This document shows, piece after piece, positions 1-8,197 of a DNA stretch of 27,639 bases; position 1 is the first letter of the stretch, and every line of letters starts with the position of its first letter. Below the pieces are notes generated by a model. That model was not told the origin of the DNA and did no database searches. It saw nothing but the letters and a program-made list of their open reading frames with translations. Source of the stretch: DASYAE01 sp036501535 (GTDB taxonomy: Bacteria > Actinomycetota > Actinomycetes > Streptomycetales > Catenulisporaceae). The stretch lies in assembly GCA_036501535.1 (NCBI GenBank), contig DASYAE010000107.1, forward strand, positions 1 through 27,639, written 5' to 3'. Made by a program: the position numbers and the translations under genes.

Positions 1-1749
1 CGGTACGCCGACGTGGTGCGCCTCGGCGCCCAGGCCGTCTACAAGCTCGTCTACCTCGACGGCGAGGAGCAGGACGCCGAGCGGCTCAAGGACACCATGC
101 GCGCCCAGGCGCTCTCCGCGTTCGAGGGCGGGAAGATCACCGCGGGCCAGTACATACGGGCCCTGCTTCCCGGTTTCCACCAGGCCGGCAACCGCCTGGT
201 CCGGATCATCGACACCGACCCGCACGACGGCGACCCCGACTTCGACGGCGCGACCAAGGCCTACAACGGGGACTCCAGCTTCGTGGTCGACGCCATCGTG
301 GCCAACGTCACCCGGTTCGAGATGGGCATGATGCAGCGCGCCCGCGAACATGTGAACGCCGCCTACGCGCGCGTGTACGAAGAGCACGGACAGTCTGCGC
401 GGGTCGAGGAGCTGCGTGGCAAGGCCCTGTACTGGCTCGAGGGCGCGGCGGACACGTTCAGCGCCCGCAGCCTGGTCTGGCCGGCCGCGCACGCCCTGGC
501 CGCGCGCGGTCGCCAGCTGGTGCGGGCCAAGCAGTGGGCCGAGGCGGAGAAGGTCGCGCGCACGGCCGCCGAGTGGGACCTGGCCGGCTCGACCGGCCTC
601 GACGGCCTGATCGCGCTCACCCTGGCCGAGGCGATCGAGGGCCAGGCCGGCCGGGACCAGGAGGCCGCGGCCGCGGCCGCGCAGGCCGCCGCGCTGCTGG
701 CCGGCGCGGACCCGGTGGGCGCCGCCCGGGCCCGGCTGATCCTGGCCGGGGCGCGGTTCCGGGCCGCCGACCACGAGCGGGCCGAGCAGCTGTACGGCCC
801 GGCCTTCGACGAGCTGGCCGGCTGCTGGGCCGACGACTCCTGGCTGCGCAACGCCGCGATCAACGCGATCCGCGACCGTGCCACGACCCTGATGGCGCTG
901 GAGCGGGGCCGCGACGCGATCGTCTTCCTGCGCGAGGTGCTGGCGCGCTTCCCGGAGAAGACCCGCGGCGCCCGGGCGCTGGTCCTCTACAAGCTCGGCG
1001 AGGCGTACGAGGCCTGCGACGAGAGGCGGGAGGCGGCGGACCGGTTCGTCGAGGCGGCCGAGGAGTGCGAGCGCACCGGCTGGATCGACATGCGGTTCAA
1101 CTCCTACCGCTCCGGCGCCAAGGTCCTGTCCTTCATCGACCTGCCCGGCGCCCTCGCGCTGCTCGACCACGCGGCCGGGTCCGACGGCCTGGCGCTGGCC
1201 GACGGGGCGAAGAAGGCCCGTGATGCCGAGGCCGGGGCGGCCGCGGCCGGGTCGACGGGTGATCAGACCGACGAGGAGGCGGCGGCGAAGGCGGCCGAGC
1301 AGGCGGCGCAGGCCGCCCGGGAGGCCGAGCAGGACGCGCGGCTCAAGCGGTACGAGATCGCCTACACCCGCGCCTTCGCCCCGACCATCGTCCTCTACCA
1401 GTTCGACAGCGAGAAGACGGTCTCGCGCGAGGTCGTCGACGACCTGCTGCCGGCCCGGCTGGAGGCGGCGCGGGCCGCGCTGGCCGAGCTCGCCGGGATG
1501 CTCGACGACCCGCGCGAGGGCGACCGGCGCGCGGCCATGGGCCGGGCCGCGCACGTCGCGGTCGTCTCGCTGGCCAGTGCCGACGCCGTGCTGCGGGACG
1601 ACCACGTCACCGCGGCGGGCATCTACACGCGGTTCGCAGAGGACTGCGACCGCTGGGGTTTCGGCGAGCTCGCGACGGACGCCCGCCGGCAGGCCGGCGA
1701 CCAGGAGAAGGCTGCGGCCGAACCTGCTGAAACCGCTGAAACCGGATGA
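1..1749 (+). CDS. TPR-like helical repeat protein, 5' end outside window
   Basis: The frame is open from the first base, so the true start lies upstream; the GTG codons near position 13 are probably internal. About 580 residues are visible. They are rich in Ala, Glu and Arg and form repeated helix-turn-helix pairs of the tetratricopeptide kind (for example around nt 700-830 and 960-1090), which suggests a protein-binding scaffold. An Ala/Glu-rich, probably coiled-coil insert lies at about nt 1215-1350. No catalytic motif, signal peptide or membrane segment is visible. It ends with TGA 190 bases before metK. The family is not recognised beyond its helical-repeat character, and its partner may lie upstream of the window. 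Confidence 0.75.
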   Translation, partial: RYADVVRLGAQAVYKLVYLDGEEQDAERLKDTMRAQALSAFEGGKITAGQYIRALLPGFHQAGNRLVRIIDTDPHDGDPDFDGATKAYNGDSSFVVDAIVANVTRFEMGMMQRAREHVNAAYARVYEEHGQSARVEELRGKALYWLEGAADTFSARSLVWPAAHALAARGRQLVRAKQWAEAEKVARTAAEWDLAGSTGLDGLIALTLAEAIEGQAGRDQEAAAAAAQAAALLAGADPVGAARARLILAGARFRAADHERAEQLYGPAFDELAGCWADDSWLRNAAINAIRDRATTLMALERGRDAIVFLREVLARFPEKTRGARALVLYKLGEAYEACDERREAADRFVEAAEECERTGWIDMRFNSYRSGAKVLSFIDLPGALALLDHAAGSDGLALADGAKKARDAEAGAAAAGSTGDQTDEEAAAKAAEQAAQAAREAEQDARLKRYEIAYTRAFAPTIVLYQFDSEKTVSREVVDDLLPARLEAARAALAELAGMLDDPREGDRRAAMGRAAHVAVVSLASADAVLRDDHVTAAGIYTRFAEDCDRWGFGELATDARRQAGDQEKAAAEPAETAETG

Positions 1750-1830
1750 GGCGGCACAGGTCCAGTCTCTAGGGGACGAATCCCAGGAGGAGACGGGTAT
1801 ACGGGTACCGGCCCGGTCGTGCCGCGCCGA

Positions 1831-1836
1831 TACACT
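1831..1836 (+). promoter_or_regulatory. Possible -10 element of metK
   Basis: TACACT fits the actinobacterial TANNNT -10 pattern. It lies about 100 bases before the metK start, which would give a leader of roughly 95 nt. No convincing -35 is seen. The leader shows no recognisable SAM riboswitch fold. Confidence 0.35.
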
Positions 1837-1938
1837 GTGGCTGGCGTCATCGTATGGCGTCATGGCCGGGGTACGCGCCCGTCCGGCCCGCACCGAAGCA
1901 CACACGAGTCAGCAGCCGCTGCGCGAAGGAGACCGCCC

Positions 1939-3174
<1,236 letters not shown>

Positions 3175-3199
3175 CAGGAGAAGGCGACCACGTATCCCG

Positions 3200-3238
3200 G
3201 TATCCCGGGGGTCCGCGCCTGTCGGACCCCCGGGATAC
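3200..3238 (+). terminator. Long perfect hairpin after metK
   Basis: A 16-bp perfect stem (3200-3215 paired with 3223-3238) encloses a 7-base loop. There is no T-tract, as is usual for actinomycete terminators. The left arm begins with a direct duplication of TATCCCGG (3193-3200 and 3201-3208). The right arm carries the presumed -10 (TACGGT) of the next gene. Confidence 0.75.
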
Positions 3239-3241
3239 GGT
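3236..3241 (+). promoter_or_regulatory. -10 element (TACGGT), leaderless start of the LLM gene
   Basis: TACGGT lies exactly 6 nt before ATG 3248 and no Shine-Dalgarno is present, so the transcript probably starts at the ATG. The hexamer overlaps the outer right arm of the metK hairpin. Confidence 0.5.
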
Positions 3242-3247
3242 CGCAGC

Positions 3248-4165
3248 ATGACCGTCGAGATCGGCATCAACGTGCCGGAGGCGTCGCCGCCCGACGTGCC
3301 GATGCCGGACGTCGCCGCGCTCGCCCGGACCGTGGAGCGCTGCGGGCTGGACGGACTGTGGGTCAGCGACCGGCTGATGGTCGGCGACTGGAACGTGCCG
3401 GACGCGGGCCTGAACCTGGCCACCGCGGCGGCGGTCACCTCCCGCATCACCCTCGGCTTCGGCGTCTACGTGCCCTCGATGCGGCCGCTGGCCCGGGCCG
3501 CCAAGCAGATCGCCGCGCTGCAGCAGCTCGCGGGCGACGGGCGGCTGCAGCTCGGCGTCGGCCTCGGCGGCGGTTCCGAGCAGGAGTATCAGGCCGGGGG
3601 CTTCCGCCGCGCGGACCGGGCCCGGCGCACCGACGCGTTCCTCAGCCTGCTGCCGGACCTGCTCGGCGGCCGTCCGGTCCGGATCCCGGACCTGCCGGAC
3701 GCGCCGGAGGTCCGGCTGCGCCCGGCCGTCCCGGTCCCGCCGGTGTGGATCGGCGGGAACTCGCCGGCCGCGCTGCGCCGCGCCGTCCGGTACGGCGGGG
3801 GATGGCTGGCCGGGCTGCCGACCCGCGGCGAGTTCGCCGACGGCGTCCGAACCCTGCGCACACTGTCCGACGAGGCCGGGCGCCCGCGGCACCGCATCGG
3901 CGTCGGCCTGCACGCCGCCCTGGGAAGCCGTCCCGCCGCACAGCTCGCCGAGCTGACCGCCGCCAGTCTGCAGTCCGCCTACGGCGTGCCGGTCGACCGC
4001 GCCCGCGAGCTGGCGATCGCCGGAACGCCCGCGCAGGTGGCCGATCAGCTCGCGCCGTACGTCGAGGCCGGCGCCGAGCTGATCATCGTGGTCTGCGATC
4101 CGGCACCGACGGCAGAAGCCTGCGAACTGCTCGCCGAAACCCGGCGGCTGCTGAACGAAGGCTGA
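3248..4165 (+). CDS. LLM-class flavin- or F420-dependent oxidoreductase
   Basis: This 305-aa protein has the pattern of the bacterial luciferase-like monooxygenase superfamily, a TIM barrel using FMN or F420. Visible are an early GLDGLWVSDRL strand-helix region (about residues 38-48), the TLGFGVYVPSMRPL segment (about 73-87), the QLGVGLGGG phosphate-loop region (about 103-111) and PPVWIGGNSPAALRRA (about 163-178). These blocks are typical of F420-using members such as the mer-like and TIGR036xx groups, but the cofactor and substrate cannot be fixed. It is probably transcribed on its own from a leaderless promoter, because a strong hairpin separates it from metK. Confidence 0.88.
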   Translation: MTVEIGINVPEASPPDVPMPDVAALARTVERCGLDGLWVSDRLMVGDWNVPDAGLNLATAAAVTSRITLGFGVYVPSMRPLARAAKQIAALQQLAGDGRLQLGVGLGGGSEQEYQAGGFRRADRARRTDAFLSLLPDLLGGRPVRIPDLPDAPEVRLRPAVPVPPVWIGGNSPAALRRAVRYGGGWLAGLPTRGEFADGVRTLRTLSDEAGRPRHRIGVGLHAALGSRPAAQLAELTAASLQSAYGVPVDRARELAIAGTPAQVADQLAPYVEAGAELIIVVCDPAPTAEACELLAETRRLLNEG

Positions 4166-4237
4166 CAAGCCGCGACGCGACCTGCGATCATGCGACCGAC
4201 CACGACATCGGCGGCTGCGCCGCACACGAGGGGAGCC

Positions 4238-4559
4238 ATGGCCGGACTCGAGCGGTTCCGCGTCGGCGACATCCTGACCGTCTCCTGCCCGTTCACCGAC
4301 GCCCGGGTCGGGACGGTTCGACCCCCACACCTGATGATCAAGTGGCCGTGGCACCGCGTCGAACCCGACGCGCCGCGTTTTCGCTGGAACGGCGAGGTGG
4401 CCATTGACACTCACCACGCGTCGCGACGGCTTCGATGAGGCCGACATGTCAGCGGTCTATGACGCCACGGTGTCCGGATCGCACGCCGACGTCGTCGCAC
4501 GATGGTCACGGCTGGCCGGCGCCACGCCGCCTGGACCTTCGTCGGTCGGCCGCGGCTAA
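4238..4559 (+). pseudogene. Small conserved-looking gene with an apparent +1 frameshift near 4403
   Basis: ATG 4238 follows GAGGGGAG and opens a 66-residue frame ending at 4438. Its first 55 residues look genuine (FRVGDILTVSCPFTDAR, then PPHLMIKWPWHRV and FRWNGEVA). After 4402 the read-through looks like noise. Dropping one base at 4403 continues into the neighbouring frame with protein-like sequence (LTLTTRRDGFDEADMSAVYD, later VVARWSRLAG) up to TAA 4557-4559, giving about 107 aa. The repaired gene fills the gap and meets the convergent toxin gene end to end. It could be a pseudogene, a sequencing error, or simply a 66-aa gene. The function is unknown; there is no membrane segment or signal peptide. 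Confidence 0.5.
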
Positions 4560-4822
4560 TCCGTGTCCGGCGCTGTGTAGAGCGAGAGCAGCACGATGCG
4601 GATCTCCTGCGCGGCCAGCGCGTAGGTGACGCGGTATCGCCCGATACGCAGCCTCCAATAGGTCCCCGACGCCCCGAGCGGTTCGCTTCCCTCGGGGCGC
4701 GGGTCGTCGCCGAGCGCGTAGACGGCGGAGAGCACGAGGCCGGCCGCGGCGGGCTCGTCCTTCGCGATCCGGTCGAACTGGTCGCGGGCCTCGGCCGGCC
4801 ACAGGATCCGGCGTTGGGTCAC
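4556..4822 (-). CDS. RelE/ParE-superfamily toxin
   Basis: This 88-aa basic protein starts with GTG in a 4-base GTGA overlap with the antitoxin stop. The order WPAEARDQFDRI (N-terminal helix), then the central GTYWRLRIGRYRVTYAL strand pair, then IRIVLLSLYTAPD is characteristic of RelE-type mRNA interferases, which cleave mRNA at the ribosome; ParE gyrase poisons share the fold. The conserved Arg-rich WRLRIGRYR core is intact, so it is likely functional. The RelE/Txe type is favoured by the Phd/YefM-type partner. Confidence 0.9.
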   Translation of the reverse strand: MTQRRILWPAEARDQFDRIAKDEPAAAGLVLSAVYALGDDPRPEGSEPLGASGTYWRLRIGRYRVTYALAAQEIRIVLLSLYTAPDTD

Positions 4823-5103
4823 CGCGCGGCGTGGGGGAGCGGCCTACCGTCCGGCGTCAGGCCGTGCGTGGCGGCGACGTCGGCGTGGTCGTACAACGGG
4901 CCGCCGGAGTGCATCACCCGCTGTGCCTCGGCCAGCTCCCGCTCCTGCTCGATCTGCTCCAGGCGCGCGAGCCGCTCGGCGCTGATCACGGCCGCCGCCG
5001 GGCGTCCGTGCTGGGTGATCTCGATCGTCTCGCCGCCGTACTGGGCGCGGTGCAGCAGCTGACCGAACTGCGCGCGCGCCTCGGTCACGCTCATGCTGGT
5101 CAT
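4819..5103 (-). CDS. Phd/YefM-type antitoxin
   Basis: The 94-aa product starts at ATG 5101-5103. The N-terminal MSVTEARAQFGQLLHRAQ segment followed by GGETIEITQHGRPAAAVIS is the Phd/YefM dimer and DNA-binding fold. A charged helix (LEQIEQERELAEAQR) and a flexible tail that would wrap the toxin follow. An upstream in-frame ATG at 5136 is less likely because a TACATT -10 and an inverted repeat lie between the two. The antitoxin precedes and overlaps the toxin, the usual order for this class, and probably represses the pair through the adjacent palindrome. Confidence 0.9.
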   Translation of the reverse strand: MTSMSVTEARAQFGQLLHRAQYGGETIEITQHGRPAAAVISAERLARLEQIEQERELAEAQRVMHSGGPLYDHADVAATHGLTPDGRPLPHAAR

Positions 5104-5109
5104 GCACGA

Positions 5110-5125
5110 AATGTACCAACGGTAC
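5110..5125 (-). promoter_or_regulatory. Toxin-antitoxin promoter and operator
   Basis: GTACC-AAC-GGTAC (5113-5125) is a perfect 5+5 inverted repeat. On the minus strand it overlaps TACATT (5110-5115), a TANNNT -10 that ends 6 nt before the antitoxin ATG. This is compatible with a leaderless transcript whose promoter is blocked by antitoxin binding. Confidence 0.55.
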
Positions 5126-5190
5126 GTTCGCTGCACCAGAGCCGTTTTTCATTTCCGCCGCGCGGCCGGCGGACAGCCTCTGGCGGGTCG

Positions 5191-5589
5191 TCAGGTGGCG
5201 ACCCAGAGGCAGAAGGGGTGCCCGGCCGGGTCGAGGCAGACCCGCACGTCCCGCTGCGGCTGGAACCCGGCGAGTACGGCGCCGCACGCCAGCGCGTGGG
5301 CGACGGCGCGCTCCAGGTTCTCGGCCCGGATCTCCAGGTGCATCATCATCTGCTGGTCGCCCGCGCCGGCCGGCCAGACCGGCGGCGCGTGGTGCTCCTC
5401 GAGCTGGAACGAGAGCGCCAGGCCGCCGGCCGGATCACGGATGATGACGTAGCCGGGCTCCTCGCGGCCGATCTGCCAGCCGAGCAGGTCCACGTAGAAG
5501 CGCGCGAGCGCGGCCGGGTCCGGCGCGCCGATGTTGACGGTGGTCACCGTCAGCGGCGGGGCGGCGGGCGTGGCGTCGTCGGCGGCCAT
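5191..5589 (-). CDS. VOC-superfamily (glyoxalase-like) protein
   Basis: This 132-aa protein has two beta-alpha-beta-beta-beta modules. The first contains VTTVNIGAPDPAALARFYVD and LLGWQIGREEPGYVIIRDP. The second contains MMMHLEIRAENLERAVAHAL and ends with DPAGHPFCLW, a typical VOC terminus. The His in MHLEI and the acidic residue in the first module are candidate metal ligands. Such proteins may be glyoxalases, dioxygenases or drug-binding resistance proteins, and the substrate cannot be told. Start ATG 5587-5589 gives a compact N-terminus. Confidence 0.88.
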   Translation of the reverse strand: MAADDATPAAPPLTVTTVNIGAPDPAALARFYVDLLGWQIGREEPGYVIIRDPAGGLALSFQLEEHHAPPVWPAGAGDQQMMMHLEIRAENLERAVAHALACGAVLAGFQPQRDVRVCLDPAGHPFCLWVAT

Positions 5590-5776
5590 CGGCAGTCCTC
5601 ATCCTGTTTCGTTGCTTCTCTTCGCTCCGGCTGCGGCGCCGGACTCGATGCCAGCCTGCCACGGGCGTCGCCGCTCGGCTGGTCCTCCAGCGCGAGCCGA
5701 CTGTCGTTGAAGAGTAGTTTTCTGCGGTGTACGGGTGAACGAGAAGGAAGATTCGGGCCGGCGGAGACCGAGGAAG
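5590..5776. promoter_or_regulatory. Intergenic region between divergent VOC and lipoprotein genes
   Basis: About 187 bases with lower GC than the flanks (for example the stretch GAAGAGTAGTTTTCTGCGG near 5707). It must hold promoters for both divergent genes. I see no convincing palindrome or full promoter. Confidence 0.3.
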
Positions 5777-6652
5777 ATGATCAGGAAGCTGCTGCGCGGC
5801 GGCATCGCGGCCGGTCTGGCCCTCGCGGTGCTGACGGCCTGCTCGTCCTCCCGGCCGGCGCCGCCCGCCGTGCCGGCGAGCTACTACCTCGCGCTCGGCG
5901 ACTCGCTGTCCCAGGGGGTCCAGCCCAATGCGGCGGGCACCAGCGTGGAGACCGCGCAGGGCTATCCGGACCTGGTCTACGCACAGCTCGCCCGCCACCA
6001 CCCCGGCCTCAAGCTCGTGCAGCTCGGCTGCCCGGGGGAGACCACCACGACGATGATCCACGGCGGCATCTGCCAATATCCCGCCGGGTCGCAGCTGGCT
6101 GCCGCGACCGCCTTCCTGCGCGCCCACAGCGGGCACATGCTGCTGGTGACCATCGACATCGGGGCCAACGACCCGGAGACGTGCGGCGGCGAGACGACCG
6201 TGACCGACATCGCGTCCTGCATCGGCCAGATCCCCGACGTCGCCTCCCGGCTCTCTACGATCCTGTCCGACCTGACCGCGGCCGGGCCGGGCGTGCATAT
6301 CGTCGGGATGAGCTATTACCTGCCCTCGCTCGCCGAATGGCGTGACGGCATGTTCGGCCAGGTGGTCGCGCGGGGCAGCGAACAGCTTGCGGTCAGCTAC
6401 AACAACTCGCTGGACCAGGCCTATGACAAGGCCGGCGCGAAGGCCGCCGACGTGTTCGGCGCCTTCGACACGACCGACTTCGGCGATCCGCTCACCGTGC
6501 CCGGGTTCGGCTCGCTGCCCCGCAACGTGGCCCGGATCTGCGCGTGGACCTGGGAGTGCGCGCCGCCGCCGCGCGGCCCGAACCAGCATGCGAACCCGGC
6601 CGGCTACCAGGTCATCGCCACCGCGGTCCTGCAGGCTTCGGGCCTTGCGTGA
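5777..6652 (+). CDS. Secreted SGNH/GDSL-family esterase-like lipoprotein
   Basis: From ATG 5777 (preceded by GAGGAAG-like sequence) the protein is 291 aa. It begins with a basic stretch, a hydrophobic segment and the lipobox LTAC (Cys22), so it is a lipoprotein anchored outside the membrane. GDSLS with Ser43 is SGNH block I, LGCPGETTTT contains the block II Gly, and IGANDP is block III (Gly, Asn). The C-terminal NQHANPAGY supplies the His of block V. The Asp normally three residues before that His is not there (Pro instead), as in SEST-like serine-histidine dyad esterases. A longer start at 5735 would bury the signal sequence. It is likely a lipase or esterase of unknown substrate. Confidence 0.88.
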   Translation: MIRKLLRGGIAAGLALAVLTACSSSRPAPPAVPASYYLALGDSLSQGVQPNAAGTSVETAQGYPDLVYAQLARHHPGLKLVQLGCPGETTTTMIHGGICQYPAGSQLAAATAFLRAHSGHMLLVTIDIGANDPETCGGETTVTDIASCIGQIPDVASRLSTILSDLTAAGPGVHIVGMSYYLPSLAEWRDGMFGQVVARGSEQLAVSYNNSLDQAYDKAGAKAADVFGAFDTTDFGDPLTVPGFGSLPRNVARICAWTWECAPPPRGPNQHANPAGYQVIATAVLQASGLA

Positions 6653-6677
6653 CCGATGACCGGTCCGGACGGCCCGG

Positions 6678-7337
6678 CTACGCCGCCGTGGTCGGGTCGG
6701 CCGAAGCCGTCGCCGTGTCCTGAACGGCGAGCCCGGCGAGCAGGAGGTCGAGACCCTGGCGGAACTCCGCCTCCGGGGCGAGGGCGGAAGCGTCGCGCGC
6801 GGTGGCGGACAGCAGCGGATAAGCATCCTGCGGCAGCCCGGCCAGGGCCGCGGTGCCGGGCCCCGACAGCGGGCCGAGGTGCTCCACCTGCAGGGCGCCG
6901 ATCAGGTAGCTGAGCAGCGCCCGGAACGCGGCGACGCGCCGGACCCCGGCGAAGCCGCCGTCGGTCAGCGCTCCGAGCAGCGCCTCGCCCCAGTCCCGGC
7001 TGCCCGCCGCCGAGTGGCGGTGCGTCAGCAGCAGCGGCACGCAGTTCGGGTGCTCGGCCGCCGCGGCGCGGGCCCGCGCCATCAGCAGGCCCAGCCGGTC
7101 CTGCCACGGCCCGCGCGCCGCCGGGCCGAGGTCGAGGTCGATCCCGCTCAGGACGAGCTCGACGATGAGCCCTTCCAGCTGCTGCCGGCTCTGCACGTAG
7201 CGGTACAGCGACATCGTGCCCATGCCCAGCCGCTGCGCGACCGCGCGCATCGAGAGCGCGGCGAGGCCCGAGCCGTCGAGCACGGCGAGCGCGGCGGAGG
7301 AGACCTCGGCCTCGGTGAGGGAGCGTGGGCGCGGCAT
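6678..7337 (-). CDS. TetR/AcrR-family transcriptional regulator
   Basis: The frame is open further upstream, but ATG 7335-7337 begins MPRPRSLTEAEV, directly before the helix-turn-helix, giving 219 aa. The HTH region is LDGSGLAALSMRAVAQRLGM followed by MSLYRYVQSRQQL, the TetR recognition helix. The C-terminal part resembles the tetracycline-repressor C-domain class. It is divergent from the peroxiredoxin-like gene. The 136-base gap holds an inverted repeat, so it probably represses itself and that gene. The ligand is unknown. Confidence 0.93.
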   Translation of the reverse strand: MPRPRSLTEAEVSSAALAVLDGSGLAALSMRAVAQRLGMGTMSLYRYVQSRQQLEGLIVELVLSGIDLDLGPAARGPWQDRLGLLMARARAAAAEHPNCVPLLLTHRHSAAGSRDWGEALLGALTDGGFAGVRRVAAFRALLSYLIGALQVEHLGPLSGPGTAALAGLPQDAYPLLSATARDASALAPEAEFRQGLDLLLAGLAVQDTATASADPTTAA

Positions 7338-7366
7338 ATCGATTGACAGCGTATCGGCCGCGTCCC

Positions 7367-7382
7367 TACGCTCGTAAGCGTA
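7367..7382. promoter_or_regulatory. Candidate TetR operator
   Basis: TACGCT-CGTA-AGCGTA is a perfect 6+6 inverted repeat with a 4-base spacer. It is followed by related TACG half-motifs (GTACGCCTACGCC) and lies between the divergent tetR-type and peroxiredoxin-like genes. Confidence 0.55.
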
Positions 7383-7473
7383 TGGTGTACGCCTACGCCT
7401 TGCATCTGCATTCTCGGGCCGGGAGCCCGGCGGCACCGGCTCGACAGAACCGCTCACGAGGGGACCGTCCGTC

Positions 7474-8118
7474 ATGACCGCGACGCGCACCGCAGCGAAG
7501 TCCAAGACCGCATCCACGCCCGGATCCGAATCCGTTCCGGCGACCCGCCGGATCGCCTCGGGCGCCGTGCTCGAGCCCCTCGACCTGACCGACCTGGCCG
7601 GCGCGCCGGTCCCGGTGCCCGACCCGCGCCGGCTGGTCCACCTCCAGTTCCGGCGCTTCGCCGGCTGCCCGGTCTGCAACCGGCACCTGCGCTCGTTCGC
7701 CGTGCGGCACGCCGAGCTCGAAGCCGCCGGGATCCGCGAGGTGGTCCTGTTCCACAGCAGCGCCGCCGACCTCGAGCCGCAGACCCGCGACCTGCCCTTC
7801 GTCATCGTCCCGGACCGGGAGAAGAGGCACTACCGGGCGTTCGGCGTCGAATTGGCGCCGCGGGCCCTGCTCGACCCGCGCGCCTGGCCGGCCATCGTGA
7901 CGGGCGTGGCGCACGATCTGCTTGCGACCCTGCGCCGCCGCAAGCCCCTGCCGAAGAATCCCCCTGACGGGGGACGGCTCGGACTGCCCGCGGACTTCCT
8001 GATCCGCTCGGACGGCCGCGTCCTGCACAGCCATTACGGCGTCCACGCGGACGACCAGTGGTCCCTGGACACCGTGCTGGCGCTCGCCCGGGACGCGGAG
8101 GGCGCCGCGACGCCGTAG
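7474..8118 (+). CDS. Peroxiredoxin-like AhpC/TSA-family protein
   Basis: This 214-aa protein starts at ATG 7474 with GAGGGG about 10 bases upstream. After a 35-residue flexible N-terminus it has the thioredoxin-fold segment VHLQFRRFAGCPVCNRHL, with CPVC as the redox motif, then REVVLFHSSAADLEP and PFVIVPDREKRHYRAFGVE. This matches the peroxiredoxin-like (AhpC/TSA-2) group that reduces peroxides or acts as a thiol-disulfide enzyme. It lacks a signal peptide, so it is cytoplasmic. The facing TetR regulator probably controls it, perhaps in response to an oxidant or electrophile. Confidence 0.87.
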   Translation: MTATRTAAKSKTASTPGSESVPATRRIASGAVLEPLDLTDLAGAPVPVPDPRRLVHLQFRRFAGCPVCNRHLRSFAVRHAELEAAGIREVVLFHSSAADLEPQTRDLPFVIVPDREKRHYRAFGVELAPRALLDPRAWPAIVTGVAHDLLATLRRRKPLPKNPPDGGRLGLPADFLIRSDGRVLHSHYGVHADDQWSLDTVLALARDAEGAATP

Positions 8119-8197
8119 ACCGCGCCGATCCGGCCGCCCCGCGCGATCAAGGCGGTCGTCCGGTGGACTGTCGGCGACTTGCGGTAGAAATGTCGGC

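Noticed and set aside
1750..1938. SAM riboswitch before metK
   Set aside because: No conserved core or terminator switch could be drawn; actinomycete metK leaders often lack one.
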